64,000 nt of DNA from the NCBI RefSeq assembly GCF_000444995.1, contig NC_022042.1:32501-96500 (forward strand). The letters are read 5' to 3'. Below, one piece after another: positions 11,374 to 20,535 of this stretch; the stretch's first letter is position 1; every line of letters starts with the position of its first letter. Both the position numbers and the translations under genes were made by a program. Under the pieces are notes generated by a model. It was not told where the DNA came from. It did no database searches and saw nothing but the letters and a program-made list of their open reading frames with translations. The DNA comes from Paracoccus aminophilus JCM 7686. GTDB lineage: Bacteria; Pseudomonadota; Alphaproteobacteria; Rhodobacterales; Rhodobacteraceae.

Positions 11374-11524
11374 TTCGCCTTCCTGACGGTGATCCACGCC
11401 CGCCCTCCTGCACAGGTTCCGCAGCGGGATGGGGGGAGATCCGGCAGCGATGGGCCCCAACTGAAAGGGGCCCGACACCGCGAACACGCCCCCGCGATAC
11501 TCCCGATCGCGGAACAGCCTCTGT

Positions 11525-11705
11525 CGTCAGGCAGGTCTCCTGGCTTGCAGGTCGTCAGGCCTTCGCATCGGTCTTCCCGGCCATGGGGCCAGTGACGGGT
11601 GATGCGAGCCCTCGCTGCATACAGTTGCGGGTCAGCTCCGGTTTCTCACCGGATTCCCTCTTAGCCCGGCCACCACATCCGAGGATCTGGCGACGGGAAC
11701 CTTGA
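11525..11705 (-). promoter_or_regulatory. Cobalamin (B12) riboswitch
   Basis: On the minus strand the conserved core elements appear in order. They are GGTTCCC at the 5' side, GAGGGAATCCGGTGAGAAAC, then CGGAGCTGACCCGCAACTG, CACTGG...GGGAAG, and the B12 box GCCAGGAGACCTGCC near 11535-11549. The aptamer lies about 150 nt upstream of the CbiX/ferredoxin start. It should repress the cbiX-SBP-permease operon when adenosylcobalamin is high, and it is oriented away from the dpp ATPase genes. Ends are approximate. Confidence 0.95.
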
Positions 11706-11712
11706 CCCGAAC

Positions 11713-11752
11713 CTTCTGCCGCTTCGGCCCGAGCCGGTCAAGTCGGCAGAAG
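11713..11752 (-). terminator. Hairpin between the dpp operon end and the riboswitch
   Basis: A 9-bp perfect inverted repeat (CTTCTGCCG and CGGCAGAAG) encloses a smaller CGGC/GCCG stem, 28 bp past the stop of the last dpp ATPase gene. There is no T run, so it may be a rho-dependent end or an mRNA-stabilising hairpin. A further 10-bp complement links 11751-11760 with 11679-11688 inside the riboswitch. Confidence 0.4.
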
Positions 11753-11780
11753 ATCCTCGGTTGGGCGCGGCAGGATGCGC

Positions 11781-12794
11781 TCAAGGCGCGGGGGTTTGGA
11801 CGGTCGCAGACAGGCGCGCGACCGCCGGATCCGCCTGCGGGAAATGGCAGCGGAAAGAGCCCCTGTCATCTTGCGTCAGGGCAGGTGCCTCGGCCCGGCA
11901 GCGGTCGCGCACCGCCGGGCAGCGGGTCGAGAAACGGCAGCCGGGGGGCGGGTTGATCGGGCTTGGGATCTCGCCTTGCAGCACCACCCGCTTTTGCCGC
12001 TGCGCCGGGTCGATGACGGCGCGCGCAGACAGAAGTGCGGCGGTATAGGGGTGGCGCGGGTGGCGAAAGAGCGCGGCGGTCTCGGCCTCTTCGACGATCT
12101 GGCCGAGATACATCACCGCGACGCGATCGGTGACGCGGCGGATCACATTGAGATCATGGCTGACCATCACATAGGTCAGGCCATATTCCTGCTTGAGCTC
12201 GAGCATGAGGTTCAACAGCTCGCCCCGGATCGAGAGATCGAGCCCCGCCGTCGGCTCATCCGCGATAATGAGCTCTGGCTGCAGCGCCAGCGCACGGGCA
12301 ATCGCCACCCGCCGCGCCTGTCCGCCCGAAAGCTGATGCGGGTATTTCTCTAGCAGTTCCCGCGCGAGCCCCAGCCGCTCGAAGGCCTTCAGCACGCGCG
12401 GCCAATGCTCGGCCATGGGCAGGCCGTGAATGCGCAAGGGCTCGGCCAGCAGCTTGCCCACGGCCATGCGCGGCGAAAGCGAGGCGGCGGCGTCCTGCAG
12501 CAGCATCTGGACGCGCCGCCGATAGGCCATTTCGTCCTTCGCGAGCAGCTCGGACAGGTTTTCGCCCGCGAAGGTGACCCGGCCCGCGCTTGCCCGTTGT
12601 AAGGCCACGAAAACCCGGCACAGCGTCGTCTTGCCCGAGCCGCTTTCGCCGACCAGCCCGGTGACCGAGCCGCGCGGGATCGAAAGCGTGACCTCATCAA
12701 GCGCGCGGATGACATTGCCGAAGGTGACAGAGAGCTTCTCGAAAGCGATCAGCGGCGGCGCGGTGCGGTGGAGAGTTTCGGAACGCCAATCCAT
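11781..12794 (-). CDS. Dpp/Opp-type ABC ATPase (DppF-like)
   Basis: A 337-aa ATPase. Motifs in order: Walker A GESGSGKTTL, Q-loop MLLQDAAASLSPR, signature LSGGQARRVAIARAL, Walker B LIIADEPTAGLD and H-loop VSHDL. The C-terminal oligopeptide/dipeptide extension carries a cysteine set (CRFSTRCPAVRDRC) typical of DppD/F proteins. The start at MDWRSE sits 1 base after the upstream ATPase stop. It is the last gene of the dpp-type operon; it may also energise the ATPase-less transporter downstream. Confidence 0.9.
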   Translation of the reverse strand: MDWRSETLHRTAPPLIAFEKLSVTFGNVIRALDEVTLSIPRGSVTGLVGESGSGKTTLCRVFVALQRASAGRVTFAGENLSELLAKDEMAYRRRVQMLLQDAAASLSPRMAVGKLLAEPLRIHGLPMAEHWPRVLKAFERLGLARELLEKYPHQLSGGQARRVAIARALALQPELIIADEPTAGLDLSIRGELLNLMLELKQEYGLTYVMVSHDLNVIRRVTDRVAVMYLGQIVEEAETAALFRHPRHPYTAALLSARAVIDPAQRQKRVVLQGEIPSPINPPPGCRFSTRCPAVRDRCRAEAPALTQDDRGSFRCHFPQADPAVARLSATVQTPAP

Positions 12795-12795
12795 G

Positions 12796-13764
12796 TCAGA
12801 TCCTCGTGCAACGAACGGAAACACCCGCGCCGACCTCGGCCATGGGCACCGGGCCACGCAGGCAAAGCTCGTCCACCAGCGCACAACGCGGGGCGAAGGC
12901 ACAGCCCGCAAGCAGCGCGGACGGGCTGGGCGGATGGCCGGGAATGGTCTTGAGCGCGGTGCCGCTTTCGCCCTCGTCGATCTCGCAGCCAAGCAGCGCG
13001 GCGGTATAGGGATGGCGGGGATTGCCGATGATCTCGGCCATCGGCCCGGCTTCGACCACCAGCCCGCCATAGACGACGATGGCGTCGTCGCAGAACTCGG
13101 ACAAGAGCCCGAGGTGATGCGAGATGAAGAGGACCGAACAGGCACTCTCGCGTTGCAGATCGCGGAAGATCTCGACGATCTGGGCCTCGACGGTTGCATC
13201 TAGCGCGGTCGTCGGCTCGTCGGCGAGGATCAGCTGGGGATTGGTCAACAGCGCCATGGCGATCATCACGCGCTGCCTCATCCCGCCCGACATCTGATGC
13301 GGATAGGCGGCAAGGCGGCGCGCGGGTTCCGAGATGCCGACGCGTTGCAGCATCGCCTCGGCCGCGGCCATGGCATCCGCGCGCGAGACACCGGGTCGCT
13401 TGCGCCGGATGACATCGACAAGCTGGGTGCCGATCTTGAAGACCGGATTGAGCACGGTCATCGGATCTTGAAAGATCATCGCGATCCGGTCGCCGCGCAA
13501 GGCGCGCTTTTGGGGCTCGGTGAGCGCCAGCAGATCAAGGCCCTGAAAGCGGATCTCGCCGCCGACCTTGGTGACATTGCTGGCAAGCAGCCCGAGGATC
13601 GCCGAGGCGAGGGTCGATTTGCCTGAACCGGATTCGCCGACCACGCCGACAATCCGGCCCGGCGCGATGTCGATATCGACGCCGCGCAAGAGATGCAGCG
13701 GGCCGGTCGCGCCTGCGGCCTCGACGCTGAGATCGCGGATCGAAACAAGGGGGGTGGTGCTCAT
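12796..13764 (-). CDS. Dpp/Opp-type ABC ATPase (DppD-like)
   Basis: A 322-aa ATPase with Walker [13 protein letters not shown]-loop IFQDPMTVLNPVF, signature MSGGMRQRVMIAMAL, Walker B LILADEPTTALD and switch His in SHHLG. The C-terminal domain has the conserved PRHPYTAALLGC stretch and paired Cys residues (CAFAPRCALVDELC) found in the oligopeptide transporter subfamily. The start overlaps the upstream permease stop (ATGA). It partners the DppF-like ATPase as a heterodimer. Confidence 0.9.
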   Translation of the reverse strand: MSTTPLVSIRDLSVEAAGATGPLHLLRGVDIDIAPGRIVGVVGESGSGKSTLASAILGLLASNVTKVGGEIRFQGLDLLALTEPQKRALRGDRIAMIFQDPMTVLNPVFKIGTQLVDVIRRKRPGVSRADAMAAAEAMLQRVGISEPARRLAAYPHQMSGGMRQRVMIAMALLTNPQLILADEPTTALDATVEAQIVEIFRDLQRESACSVLFISHHLGLLSEFCDDAIVVYGGLVVEAGPMAEIIGNPRHPYTAALLGCEIDEGESGTALKTIPGHPPSPSALLAGCAFAPRCALVDELCLRGPVPMAEVGAGVSVRCTRI

Positions 13765-14597
13765 CTTGCGGACCTCCTTCTGGGGTCGATCGCATCGCGC
13801 AGGGCCTCGCCCAGAAGCGTGAAACCAAGGGTCGCCCCGGCCAATGCGACGCAAGAGACGATGACCGGAATGGTCGATTGGTTGATATTGGCAAAGCCGT
13901 CGTAGATCAGCGTTCCCCAGCTTGCGAGCGGCGGGCGCACGCCAAGGCCGATGAACGAGAGACCCGCCTCGATGGCGATGACCACGGGGATGTCCATGCT
14001 GGCCAAAATGACCAAAGGCCCCATGATATTTGGCAGGATATGCATCAGCGCGATGCGGCTTCGCGAGGCGCCTAAGATGCGCTCGGCCTCGATATAGGGC
14101 TGCTCGCGCACGGTCAGCACCTGGGCGCGGGCGACGCGGCCGAAATGTGGGATCATGGTGATCGCGATGATCAGGGCCACATTCCACATCCCCGGTCCAA
14201 GAACGGCGATGAAGGCCAAAGCCAGCACCAGAGATGGAAAAGAGGCGATCACGTCGAAGACGATCAGGATCGGCCTTTCCCAACGATTGGGCGATTCCGC
14301 CGCGATGATGCCCAGCAGCGTGCCAAGTGTCAGGGCGAGCGCGATCGCGCTCAAAGCGACGCCCATCGCCACGGTCGAACCATGGATCAACCGGCTCAGC
14401 AGATCGCGCCCGAGATGGTCGGTCCCGAGCCAATGGGCCCAGCTCGGCGCCTCGAAGCGATGGGCGATGTTGATCTTGCCCGGCGGTTGCAGGTTTAGAA
14501 CCGGCGCGAGCAGCGCCAGCGTGCAGATCGTCACGACGACCAGCAGGGCGAAGGCTCCCGACGGGCGGGCGAGGATGCGGCGCAGAACTTCGCTCAT
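13761..14597 (-). CDS. Dpp/Opp-type ABC permease (DppC-like)
   Basis: A 278-aa permease with FEAPSWAHWLGTDHLGRDLL near residues 48-67, about six membrane segments and the coupling loop EAERILGASRSRIALMHILP. The C-terminal part has GLSFIGLGVRPPLASWGTL, a DppC signature. It overlaps the neighbouring genes on both sides by 4 bases, so the five transporter genes form one tightly packed operon. Confidence 0.9.
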   Translation of the reverse strand: MSEVLRRILARPSGAFALLVVVTICTLALLAPVLNLQPPGKINIAHRFEAPSWAHWLGTDHLGRDLLSRLIHGSTVAMGVALSAIALALTLGTLLGIIAAESPNRWERPILIVFDVIASFPSLVLALAFIAVLGPGMWNVALIIAITMIPHFGRVARAQVLTVREQPYIEAERILGASRSRIALMHILPNIMGPLVILASMDIPVVIAIEAGLSFIGLGVRPPLASWGTLIYDGFANINQSTIPVIVSCVALAGATLGFTLLGEALRDAIDPRRRSAR

Positions 14598-15583
14598 GTG
14601 CTGCCCCCCGCGCGGGTCATGCCGCGCCGAATGCGCGGATCCAGCGCCGAATAGGACAGATCGACGAGCAGATTGGTCAGGGTGAACAGCAAGACGATGA
14701 CCAGCACGACGCCCTGCAGCACCGGGAAATTCCGCATGGTGATCGCGTCAAGCACCAGCCGCCCAAGCCCCGGGCGCGAGAAGATAATCTCGACCAGAAC
14801 CGCCCCGCCGAGCAAGCGCCCGATGCCCATGCCGAGGACGGCAATGGTCGGGATGCTGGCGTTTTTCAGGGCATATTTATAGATGATCTTGCGCTCGGAG
14901 AGGCCATAGGCCCGGCTCGTGCGGATGAAGTCCGAGCCGAGGATTTCCAGCAGAGACGAGCGCACAAGCCGCGCGATCATGCCGACCCAGCCAATCGCCA
15001 AAGCGGTCGCGGGCAGGATCATGCGGTAGATCTGATCAAGCAGATTGCCGCTGTCGCCCGCGCCGAGCACCGGAAACCACGGCAGCCAGATCGCGAAAAT
15101 GACGAGCAGGAGAATCGCCACGACAAAGCCCGGGATCGCGATGAAGGCGACCGAGACGAAGGCGAGCGCCGTGTCCATGGGCGAGCCCGGATGGCGCGCC
15201 GCATAGATCCCCAAAGGCACGCCGATGATCACGGCCAGCGCGATCGCGACAAAGGTCAGCGTGACCGTATAGGGCAGGGCGGCCATGACCATATCGACGA
15301 CGCTGCGCCCGGTGATGACATCCTGACCGAGGTTGCCGCTCAGGACATTGCCGAAAAAGATCAGCAGCCGCTCGGGGATGGGCCGGTCGAGGCCCATCTT
15401 CTCGATGAATTGCGCCGCATATTCGGGCGTGGCCTGCGGCCCGAGAAGCGTGCTCGCGGGGTCTCCGGGAACGATGGCGCTGAGGGTGAACAGGACCAGC
15501 ATCGAGCCAAAGATCGTGAGCACGGTCGTCGCAAGGCGGCTGATCAGATAGCGGGTGGTTGGCGCGTTGAGCAGATGACCCAT
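14594..15583 (-). CDS. Dpp/Opp-type ABC permease (DppB-like)
   Basis: A 329-aa permease with the DppB pattern: an N-terminal helix near residues 14-37, VPGDPASTLLGPQATPE, GLDRPIPERLLIFFGN, then six membrane spans. The coupling loop SDFIRTSRAYGLSERKIIYK is followed by an FSRPGLGRLVLDAITMRNFP region. It lies 4 bp after the SBP gene and overlaps the DppC-like gene. Confidence 0.9.
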   Translation of the reverse strand: MGHLLNAPTTRYLISRLATTVLTIFGSMLVLFTLSAIVPGDPASTLLGPQATPEYAAQFIEKMGLDRPIPERLLIFFGNVLSGNLGQDVITGRSVVDMVMAALPYTVTLTFVAIALAVIIGVPLGIYAARHPGSPMDTALAFVSVAFIAIPGFVVAILLLVIFAIWLPWFPVLGAGDSGNLLDQIYRMILPATALAIGWVGMIARLVRSSLLEILGSDFIRTSRAYGLSERKIIYKYALKNASIPTIAVLGMGIGRLLGGAVLVEIIFSRPGLGRLVLDAITMRNFPVLQGVVLVIVLLFTLTNLLVDLSYSALDPRIRRGMTRAGGST

Positions 15584-15587
15584 CCCG

Positions 15588-17150
15588 TCACACCGGCGCG
15601 AAGCGGTTGTAGGTCAGCGCCGTGCCAAAGGGCCCGAGGCTTGGCCGGACCGAGTTGCGCCGCACATAGATCAGCGTTTCATGGGTCAGCCAGACGAAGG
15701 CCGCGGAGTCTTCCATCGCCTTTTGCGCATCGACGATATAGCTCGCGCGCGCGGTCGTATCCATCGCCTCGGAGGCTTTCTCCAGCGCCTCGTCAAAGGC
15801 GGGCGCGGTCCAACGCTGCCAGTTCCAGACCCCGACCTGATTGCTCGCGAAGGGAAAGGCCAGATAATTCGGGTCGAGCGCGCCATTGAAGCGCATGATG
15901 AAAAGCTGAAGCTTCTTGCCCTCATCGCCCTTGCCCGCCGACCAGAAACTGCCGCCGTCACGGACATCGAGCTCGATATTGATGCCGACCTCGGCCAGCT
16001 GGGCCTGCGCGACCAGCGCCATATTCACGAAAGTCGGCTGGTTCAGGACCAGCATCTGCGCGCTGAAGCCGCTGGCCATCCCGGCCTCGGCCAGCAGGCT
16101 GCGGGCGAGATCCGGATCGCGCTGATGAACCGGCGCGTCCTTCCAATGGCCCAGAAGCTGCGGCATGATCATGGCATTCGCCCGCACGACCTTGCCGTCA
16201 TATCCGGCCATCAGCATCTCATCGACATCCAAGGCCGCCCGCACCGCGCGACGCACCGCGAGATTGTCGAAAGGCGCGTGTTCGACATTCATGCCCAGCC
16301 AGACATCGGCGATCCCCGGCAGCTCCTCGACGGTCAGATCCGAAACATTGGCGAGGCTGTCGGCGAGCGTCGGATCGGCATCCGAGAAATCGAGCTCGCT
16401 TGAGCGCATCGCCAGCTCGACCGTCTTCTGATCCTGCACGACGCGCAGGATGATCTGGTCATAGCCGCTCGGCTGGCCCTGAAAGTCTGGATTGCGCGCC
16501 AAGGTCGTCTGGCGCTGGCGCTCGAACCCGGTCAGGCGCAGCGCGCTTGAGCCGACGGGCTGGATGTTATGGGCAACCCCGCGCTCTTCGATCGCCCGTT
16601 TGCAGACGATCCCGCCCGAAGCATTGGCGAGAATATATTCCAGCGAGGCGCGCGGCTTTTCCAGAAGGATGCGGCCGGAGTATTTGTCATCGACCTCGAC
16701 GCCCTTCAGATGCGCCCAATCGGCAGCATAGGGGCTGATATTGCCGCCGGGCTTTGGCAGGCCGATGCGCTCGAAGGAGAATTTCACATCCTCGGCGGTC
16801 ATCTCGCCATAGCCGTCGGTAAACATCTGCCCGGGCTTCAAAGTGAAGCGATATTCGGTCTCGCTGATCGCCTCGAAAGACGCGGCCGCGTCGAGTTCGA
16901 TTTCCAGTTTATCGGCGGGAACGCCGTCCTGATCGGGTTTGTAGACGAACAGGTTTTGGTAAATCGCCCGGCAAACCGTGGCGTCCTCGGCGCCCGAGCG
17001 GAAGGCGGGGTCGAGCACCTCCAGATCGCGGCGGGTGCGGATTTGCAGCCTTGTTTTGCCGGTTTCGGCGAAAGCGGTCGGGATATAGGCGGTGCTGGCC
17101 AAAGCGGCGGCCCACCCCATGAGTTGCCGGCGCGTGACGGTTGCGACCAT
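15588..17150 (-). CDS. Extracellular solute-binding protein, family 5 (dpp operon)
   Basis: A 520-aa periplasmic binding protein. The N terminus MVATVTRRQLMGWAAALAS carries an RR pair before a hydrophobic stretch, so export may be by the Tat route. The family-5 core is visible: RRDLEVLDPAFRSGAEDATVCRAIY, TDGYGEMTAEDVKFSFER, and LARSLLAEAGMASGF. The start was set at the ATG 4 nt behind GGAGGAG; an in-frame upstream ATG would add four residues. It heads the dpp-type operon, 141 bp downstream of the M24 gene on the same strand. The ligand is unknown. Confidence 0.88.
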   Translation of the reverse strand: MVATVTRRQLMGWAAALASTAYIPTAFAETGKTRLQIRTRRDLEVLDPAFRSGAEDATVCRAIYQNLFVYKPDQDGVPADKLEIELDAAASFEAISETEYRFTLKPGQMFTDGYGEMTAEDVKFSFERIGLPKPGGNISPYAADWAHLKGVEVDDKYSGRILLEKPRASLEYILANASGGIVCKRAIEERGVAHNIQPVGSSALRLTGFERQRQTTLARNPDFQGQPSGYDQIILRVVQDQKTVELAMRSSELDFSDADPTLADSLANVSDLTVEELPGIADVWLGMNVEHAPFDNLAVRRAVRAALDVDEMLMAGYDGKVVRANAMIMPQLLGHWKDAPVHQRDPDLARSLLAEAGMASGFSAQMLVLNQPTFVNMALVAQAQLAEVGINIELDVRDGGSFWSAGKGDEGKKLQLFIMRFNGALDPNYLAFPFASNQVGVWNWQRWTAPAFDEALEKASEAMDTTARASYIVDAQKAMEDSAAFVWLTHETLIYVRRNSVRPSLGPFGTALTYNRFAPV

Positions 17151-17291
17151 GATCTCCTCCATTCTGGTGCGTGGTGATGGGGTCTGCGGGCGCGGGCGCC
17201 TGCAGATCTCTCACGGGTCCAGCAGCGGCCTTCCTCCTTGCCACTGCCGGGCCCCCGGGGCCGAACAGCCCCGGTTTCGTCGCCGATTGGC

Positions 17292-18584
17292 TCAGATCTC
17301 GCGGCCGAGCAGCTCCTCTTCGAAGGGGAAATCGGACAGGAGCTGATAGCCGTCGCGGGTCACGATGACCTGTTGCTCCAGCTTGACGCCCTCCGAGCCG
17401 CCGACCTCGCCGCAATAGCTTTCGCAGCTCAGGACCATGCCTTCCTCGAGCACGCCCTCCTCGCCATATTTCTCGTGATGACCGCGCCCGACGATGGTCG
17501 GCCATTGGCCGTAAAGACCGACGCCATGCCAGGTCATCGGCATCATTTGCTGCTTGAACCGCTCGGGCAGATCATAAGCCTTTTCAGACATTTCGCGGAA
17601 CGTCGCGCCCGCCTTGATCAGTTCGAGATTGTGGTGAAGCTGATCGTAAGAGGTGCGATACAGCGTGCGCTGCTCGCCCGAGGGTCGCCCGCTCGGGCAA
17701 AAAAAGGTGCGCGAGACATCGGCATCATAGCCGAAGGGGCCGATCATATCGGTGTCGAGCGCGACCAGCTCGCGCGGGCGCACGATGCGGTCGGTGGCCT
17801 CTTGATACCAGGGATTGGTGCGGTGCCCCGAGGACAAAAGCCGTGTGTCGATATATTCGCCGCCGAATTCGACATTGGTCGCCTCAAGGATGCTCCAGAG
17901 GCCGATTTCGGTCTTGCCCGGCTCGATCGCCTGTTTGATCCGGTGCAGCGCGACCTCTGCCACCGAGAGCGAGGCCATGATGCATTGCACCTCTTCATCG
18001 GATTTGATCGCCTGCGCATCGGACATCATCCGCCCGCCAGAAATCACCTCGATCCCGGCATTTTGCAGATGCAGCCCGGTGAAGTATTCGACGCGGCTGT
18101 CGACGGCGAGCCGCCGTTTGCCGACCTTCTGCGGCGGCAGATAGGACATCAGCAGATCGGCAAAGGACTTGCCGCCCGCATAGGTCGAGCCATCGAGATT
18201 GTAACGCCCCTTGGCCGACAGTACCATCTCGACGGTTTCGAGGCCTTCGCCAAGATGTTCCGAACCGTGATATTCAAAGAGGATCGCCTTGCCCTCGGCG
18301 GGCACGAGCGCGCAGCGGATATTCGCGTGCATCGACCAGGGCTGCATATTCCGCACGCCGGTCGCATAGCGCATGATTACCGGATCGCAGAGCAGGATTG
18401 CCGGAACATCGTGCTTGCGCAGCTGCTCCTGGACGCGCCGAAGCCGATAGGCACGCAGCGCGATCATATCCATTTGCGCGGCGCCATGGTCGCTCACCGT
18501 CTTGCCGATCGAGGTCCGCGTCAGGGAATTTCGCGAATAACGGGTGGCCTCTGGGTCCGCACGATGCGGTGTCTTCTGATCCAT
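17292..18584 (-). CDS. M24-fold metalloenzyme, DddP-like
   Basis: A 430-aa cytosolic protein of the aminopeptidase P/creatinase (M24) superfamily. All metal ligands are kept: D277, D279 and D288 (ALDTDMIGPFGYDADVSRT), H353 (HGVGLYGQW), E388 and E403. Segments such as GGEYIDTRLLSSGHRTNPWY and YATGVRNMQPWSMH are, as I recall it, close to the DMSP lyase DddP of marine Rhodobacteraceae. DddP has an Asp six residues after the metal His that acts as catalytic base; here it is G359, so DMSP lyase activity is doubtful. The start follows GGAGG. It lies just upstream of the dpp-type importer and may process its substrate. Confidence 0.8.
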   Translation of the reverse strand: MDQKTPHRADPEATRYSRNSLTRTSIGKTVSDHGAAQMDMIALRAYRLRRVQEQLRKHDVPAILLCDPVIMRYATGVRNMQPWSMHANIRCALVPAEGKAILFEYHGSEHLGEGLETVEMVLSAKGRYNLDGSTYAGGKSFADLLMSYLPPQKVGKRRLAVDSRVEYFTGLHLQNAGIEVISGGRMMSDAQAIKSDEEVQCIMASLSVAEVALHRIKQAIEPGKTEIGLWSILEATNVEFGGEYIDTRLLSSGHRTNPWYQEATDRIVRPRELVALDTDMIGPFGYDADVSRTFFCPSGRPSGEQRTLYRTSYDQLHHNLELIKAGATFREMSEKAYDLPERFKQQMMPMTWHGVGLYGQWPTIVGRGHHEKYGEEGVLEEGMVLSCESYCGEVGGSEGVKLEQQVIVTRDGYQLLSDFPFEEELLGREI

Positions 18585-18776
18585 AGCTGGCTGCCTCCGA
18601 TGCTGGGTTACCCAAAGCCTAGCGCAGCGAAAATGAGACTAGTAGCGCCTATATTTTATCGTTTTCATCTGATTCTTTTATGAATAAATCACCTGCCGGG
18701 CTGTTCTGCCGCTGTGATCTATCCGGGGCAGGCCACTTCGGGCATAATCTTGCGAAATCAGAGAAATTCAAGAGAA

Positions 18777-18801
18777 AAGGGCCAGCAGATCGCTAGCCCT
18801 T
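18777..18801 (-). terminator. Rho-independent terminator after the aldehyde dehydrogenase gene
   Basis: On the minus strand AAGGGC...GCCCTT forms a stem followed by TTCTCTT, about 90 nt past the ALDH stop. The rest of 18585-18888 is AT-rich and should hold the promoter of the M24 gene; no gene is seen there. Confidence 0.5.
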
Positions 18802-18888
18802 AAGCGCAGATTATCGAATCTTCCGTTCTATCTGTGATTGTCAGCAGAGTGATTCGCAGACGCAATCTATCGAAACTGGATAAGTGAA

Positions 18889-20331
18889 TTATTGATTTTC
18901 GACGATGCCATAGCCGCGGATTCCCTTGATCTCGAGAAACTCCTCAAGTCCGAATTCAGCGCATTCGCGGCCATTCCCGGATTGCTTGAAACCGCCGAAG
19001 GGCATGTCCGCGCTCACCGGCGGATAGTTGATATAGATGTTCCCGGCCCGCATCCGCCCGGCGACATTGCGGGCCAGTGCGAGGTCCTTTGATTGAACAT
19101 AGGCGGCGAGGCCATAAACCGTCGCATTCGCCTCGTCGATGACGGAGTCCACATCGTCATAGGGCAGGATCGACAGGACCGGGCCGAAGATTTCCTCGCG
19201 GGCAATCCGCATCTCGGGCGTCACATCGGCGAAAATCGTCGGACGCACGAAACAACCGGCGTCGCGCCCCTCTGGCCGCCCCGGGCCGCCCGCGATCAGA
19301 CGCGCGCCCTCGGCGATGCCGCTCTCGATCAGCCCTTGGATCTTGTCATATTGCATCCGGCTTGCGACTGGCCCCAACCGGGTCGCGGCATCGTCCTGCA
19401 TGCCCACGACATAGGACTCGGCCGCGGTTTTCGCGTGGCGCAGTGCCTCGTCATACTGGTCGCGATGAACGAACATCCGGCTCGGCGCGACACAAGACTG
19501 GCCGCTGTTGAGATAGCATCCGGCGACGCCTTTCGTGACCGCATCCTCAAGATCGACATCGGGCAGCAGGATATTTGCCGACTTCCCGCCCAGCTCTTGA
19601 TGAACGCGTTTCACCGTATCGGCGGCCGCTTTCGCCACCTGAATCCCGGCATGAGTCGAGCCGGTGAAGGAGACCATATCGACGCCCGGATGGCGGGAGA
19701 GCGCCGCACCGACGCTCGCGCCATCGCCATTCACCAGATTGAAAACGCCCGGCGGCGTGCCCGCAGCCTCCATGATTTCGGCAAAAATGATCGCGCTGAG
19801 CGGCGATTGCTCGGCCGGTTTCAAGATCATGGTGCAGCCCGCGCCAATCGCCGGCGCAACCTTGCAGGTGACCTGATTGAGCGGCCAGTTCCAGGGCGTA
19901 ATCAGCGCGGCAACGCCAATCGCCTCTTTCGTGACCATCGAGGCGCCGCGCGGATCCTCGAACGGGAACCAGCTCAGGATTTCCGCCATCTTCTCGATAT
20001 GGCTCAGGCCCATGACGACATGACGCTCCTGCGCGAACCAGATCGGCGCGCCCATTTCGCGCGAGACAGCACGGGCGAGATCGTCCTGACGCTTGCGGTA
20101 TTCGGCGGCAATGCGGTGCAACAGCGCGATCCGATCCGCGCGGCTGCTGCGCGAAAAGCTGGCGAAGGCGCGTGTGGCAGCGGCGACCGCCAGATCGACA
20201 TCCGTCGCGCTTCCCATCGAGATCTGCGCGAAAGCTTGATCCGTCGCCGGGTCGATGACGTCGAATCGGCGCGGCGTGACCGGGTCCACCCATGCCCCGT
20301 CGATGTAGAATTGAAGATCGCGATTACCCAT
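18889..20331 (-). CDS. NAD(P)-dependent aldehyde dehydrogenase
   Basis: A 480-aa cytosolic enzyme of the ALDH superfamily oxidising an aldehyde to the acid. Catalytic residues are present: N148 in TPWNWPLNQ, E246 in QELGGKSANI and nucleophile C280 in NSGQSCVAPSRM. The cofactor site KPAEQSPLSA and FTGSTHAG are intact, and the C terminus has MPFGGFKQSGNGRE. The start at MGNRD follows GGAGG by about 8 nt. It diverges from the SAF-domain gene over a 204-bp AT-rich intergenic region that must hold both promoters. The substrate is not deducible. Confidence 0.92.
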   Translation of the reverse strand: MGNRDLQFYIDGAWVDPVTPRRFDVIDPATDQAFAQISMGSATDVDLAVAAATRAFASFSRSSRADRIALLHRIAAEYRKRQDDLARAVSREMGAPIWFAQERHVVMGLSHIEKMAEILSWFPFEDPRGASMVTKEAIGVAALITPWNWPLNQVTCKVAPAIGAGCTMILKPAEQSPLSAIIFAEIMEAAGTPPGVFNLVNGDGASVGAALSRHPGVDMVSFTGSTHAGIQVAKAAADTVKRVHQELGGKSANILLPDVDLEDAVTKGVAGCYLNSGQSCVAPSRMFVHRDQYDEALRHAKTAAESYVVGMQDDAATRLGPVASRMQYDKIQGLIESGIAEGARLIAGGPGRPEGRDAGCFVRPTIFADVTPEMRIAREEIFGPVLSILPYDDVDSVIDEANATVYGLAAYVQSKDLALARNVAGRMRAGNIYINYPPVSADMPFGGFKQSGNGRECAEFGLEEFLEIKGIRGYGIVENQ

Positions 20332-20535
20332 CGGCACCTCCTCCCAAAGCGTGATTTCTGATGTGCAGCCGCGACGCGACGGGACCGGTCAAGCCGTTCT
20401 CCCTGCGGTTCAAGATCGTCGCAGCAAGGCAAGAATTTCTTCTTTCAACCATAGAAGTCAAGACGACTTTCCAAAAAAGAAAATGCTCCATACGATAAAA
20501 GGCATATCATCAAGAGCACTCGGAGGAGGATGAGG

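Noticed and set aside
11525..11705. Riboswitch controlling the dpp ATPase genes
   Set aside because: Orientation is minus strand and the dpp genes lie upstream of it; only the CbiX/SBP/permease genes are downstream.
17292..18584. Calling the M24 protein a true DMSP lyase (dddP)
   Set aside because: The Asp thought to be the catalytic base is replaced by Gly; similarity alone is not enough.
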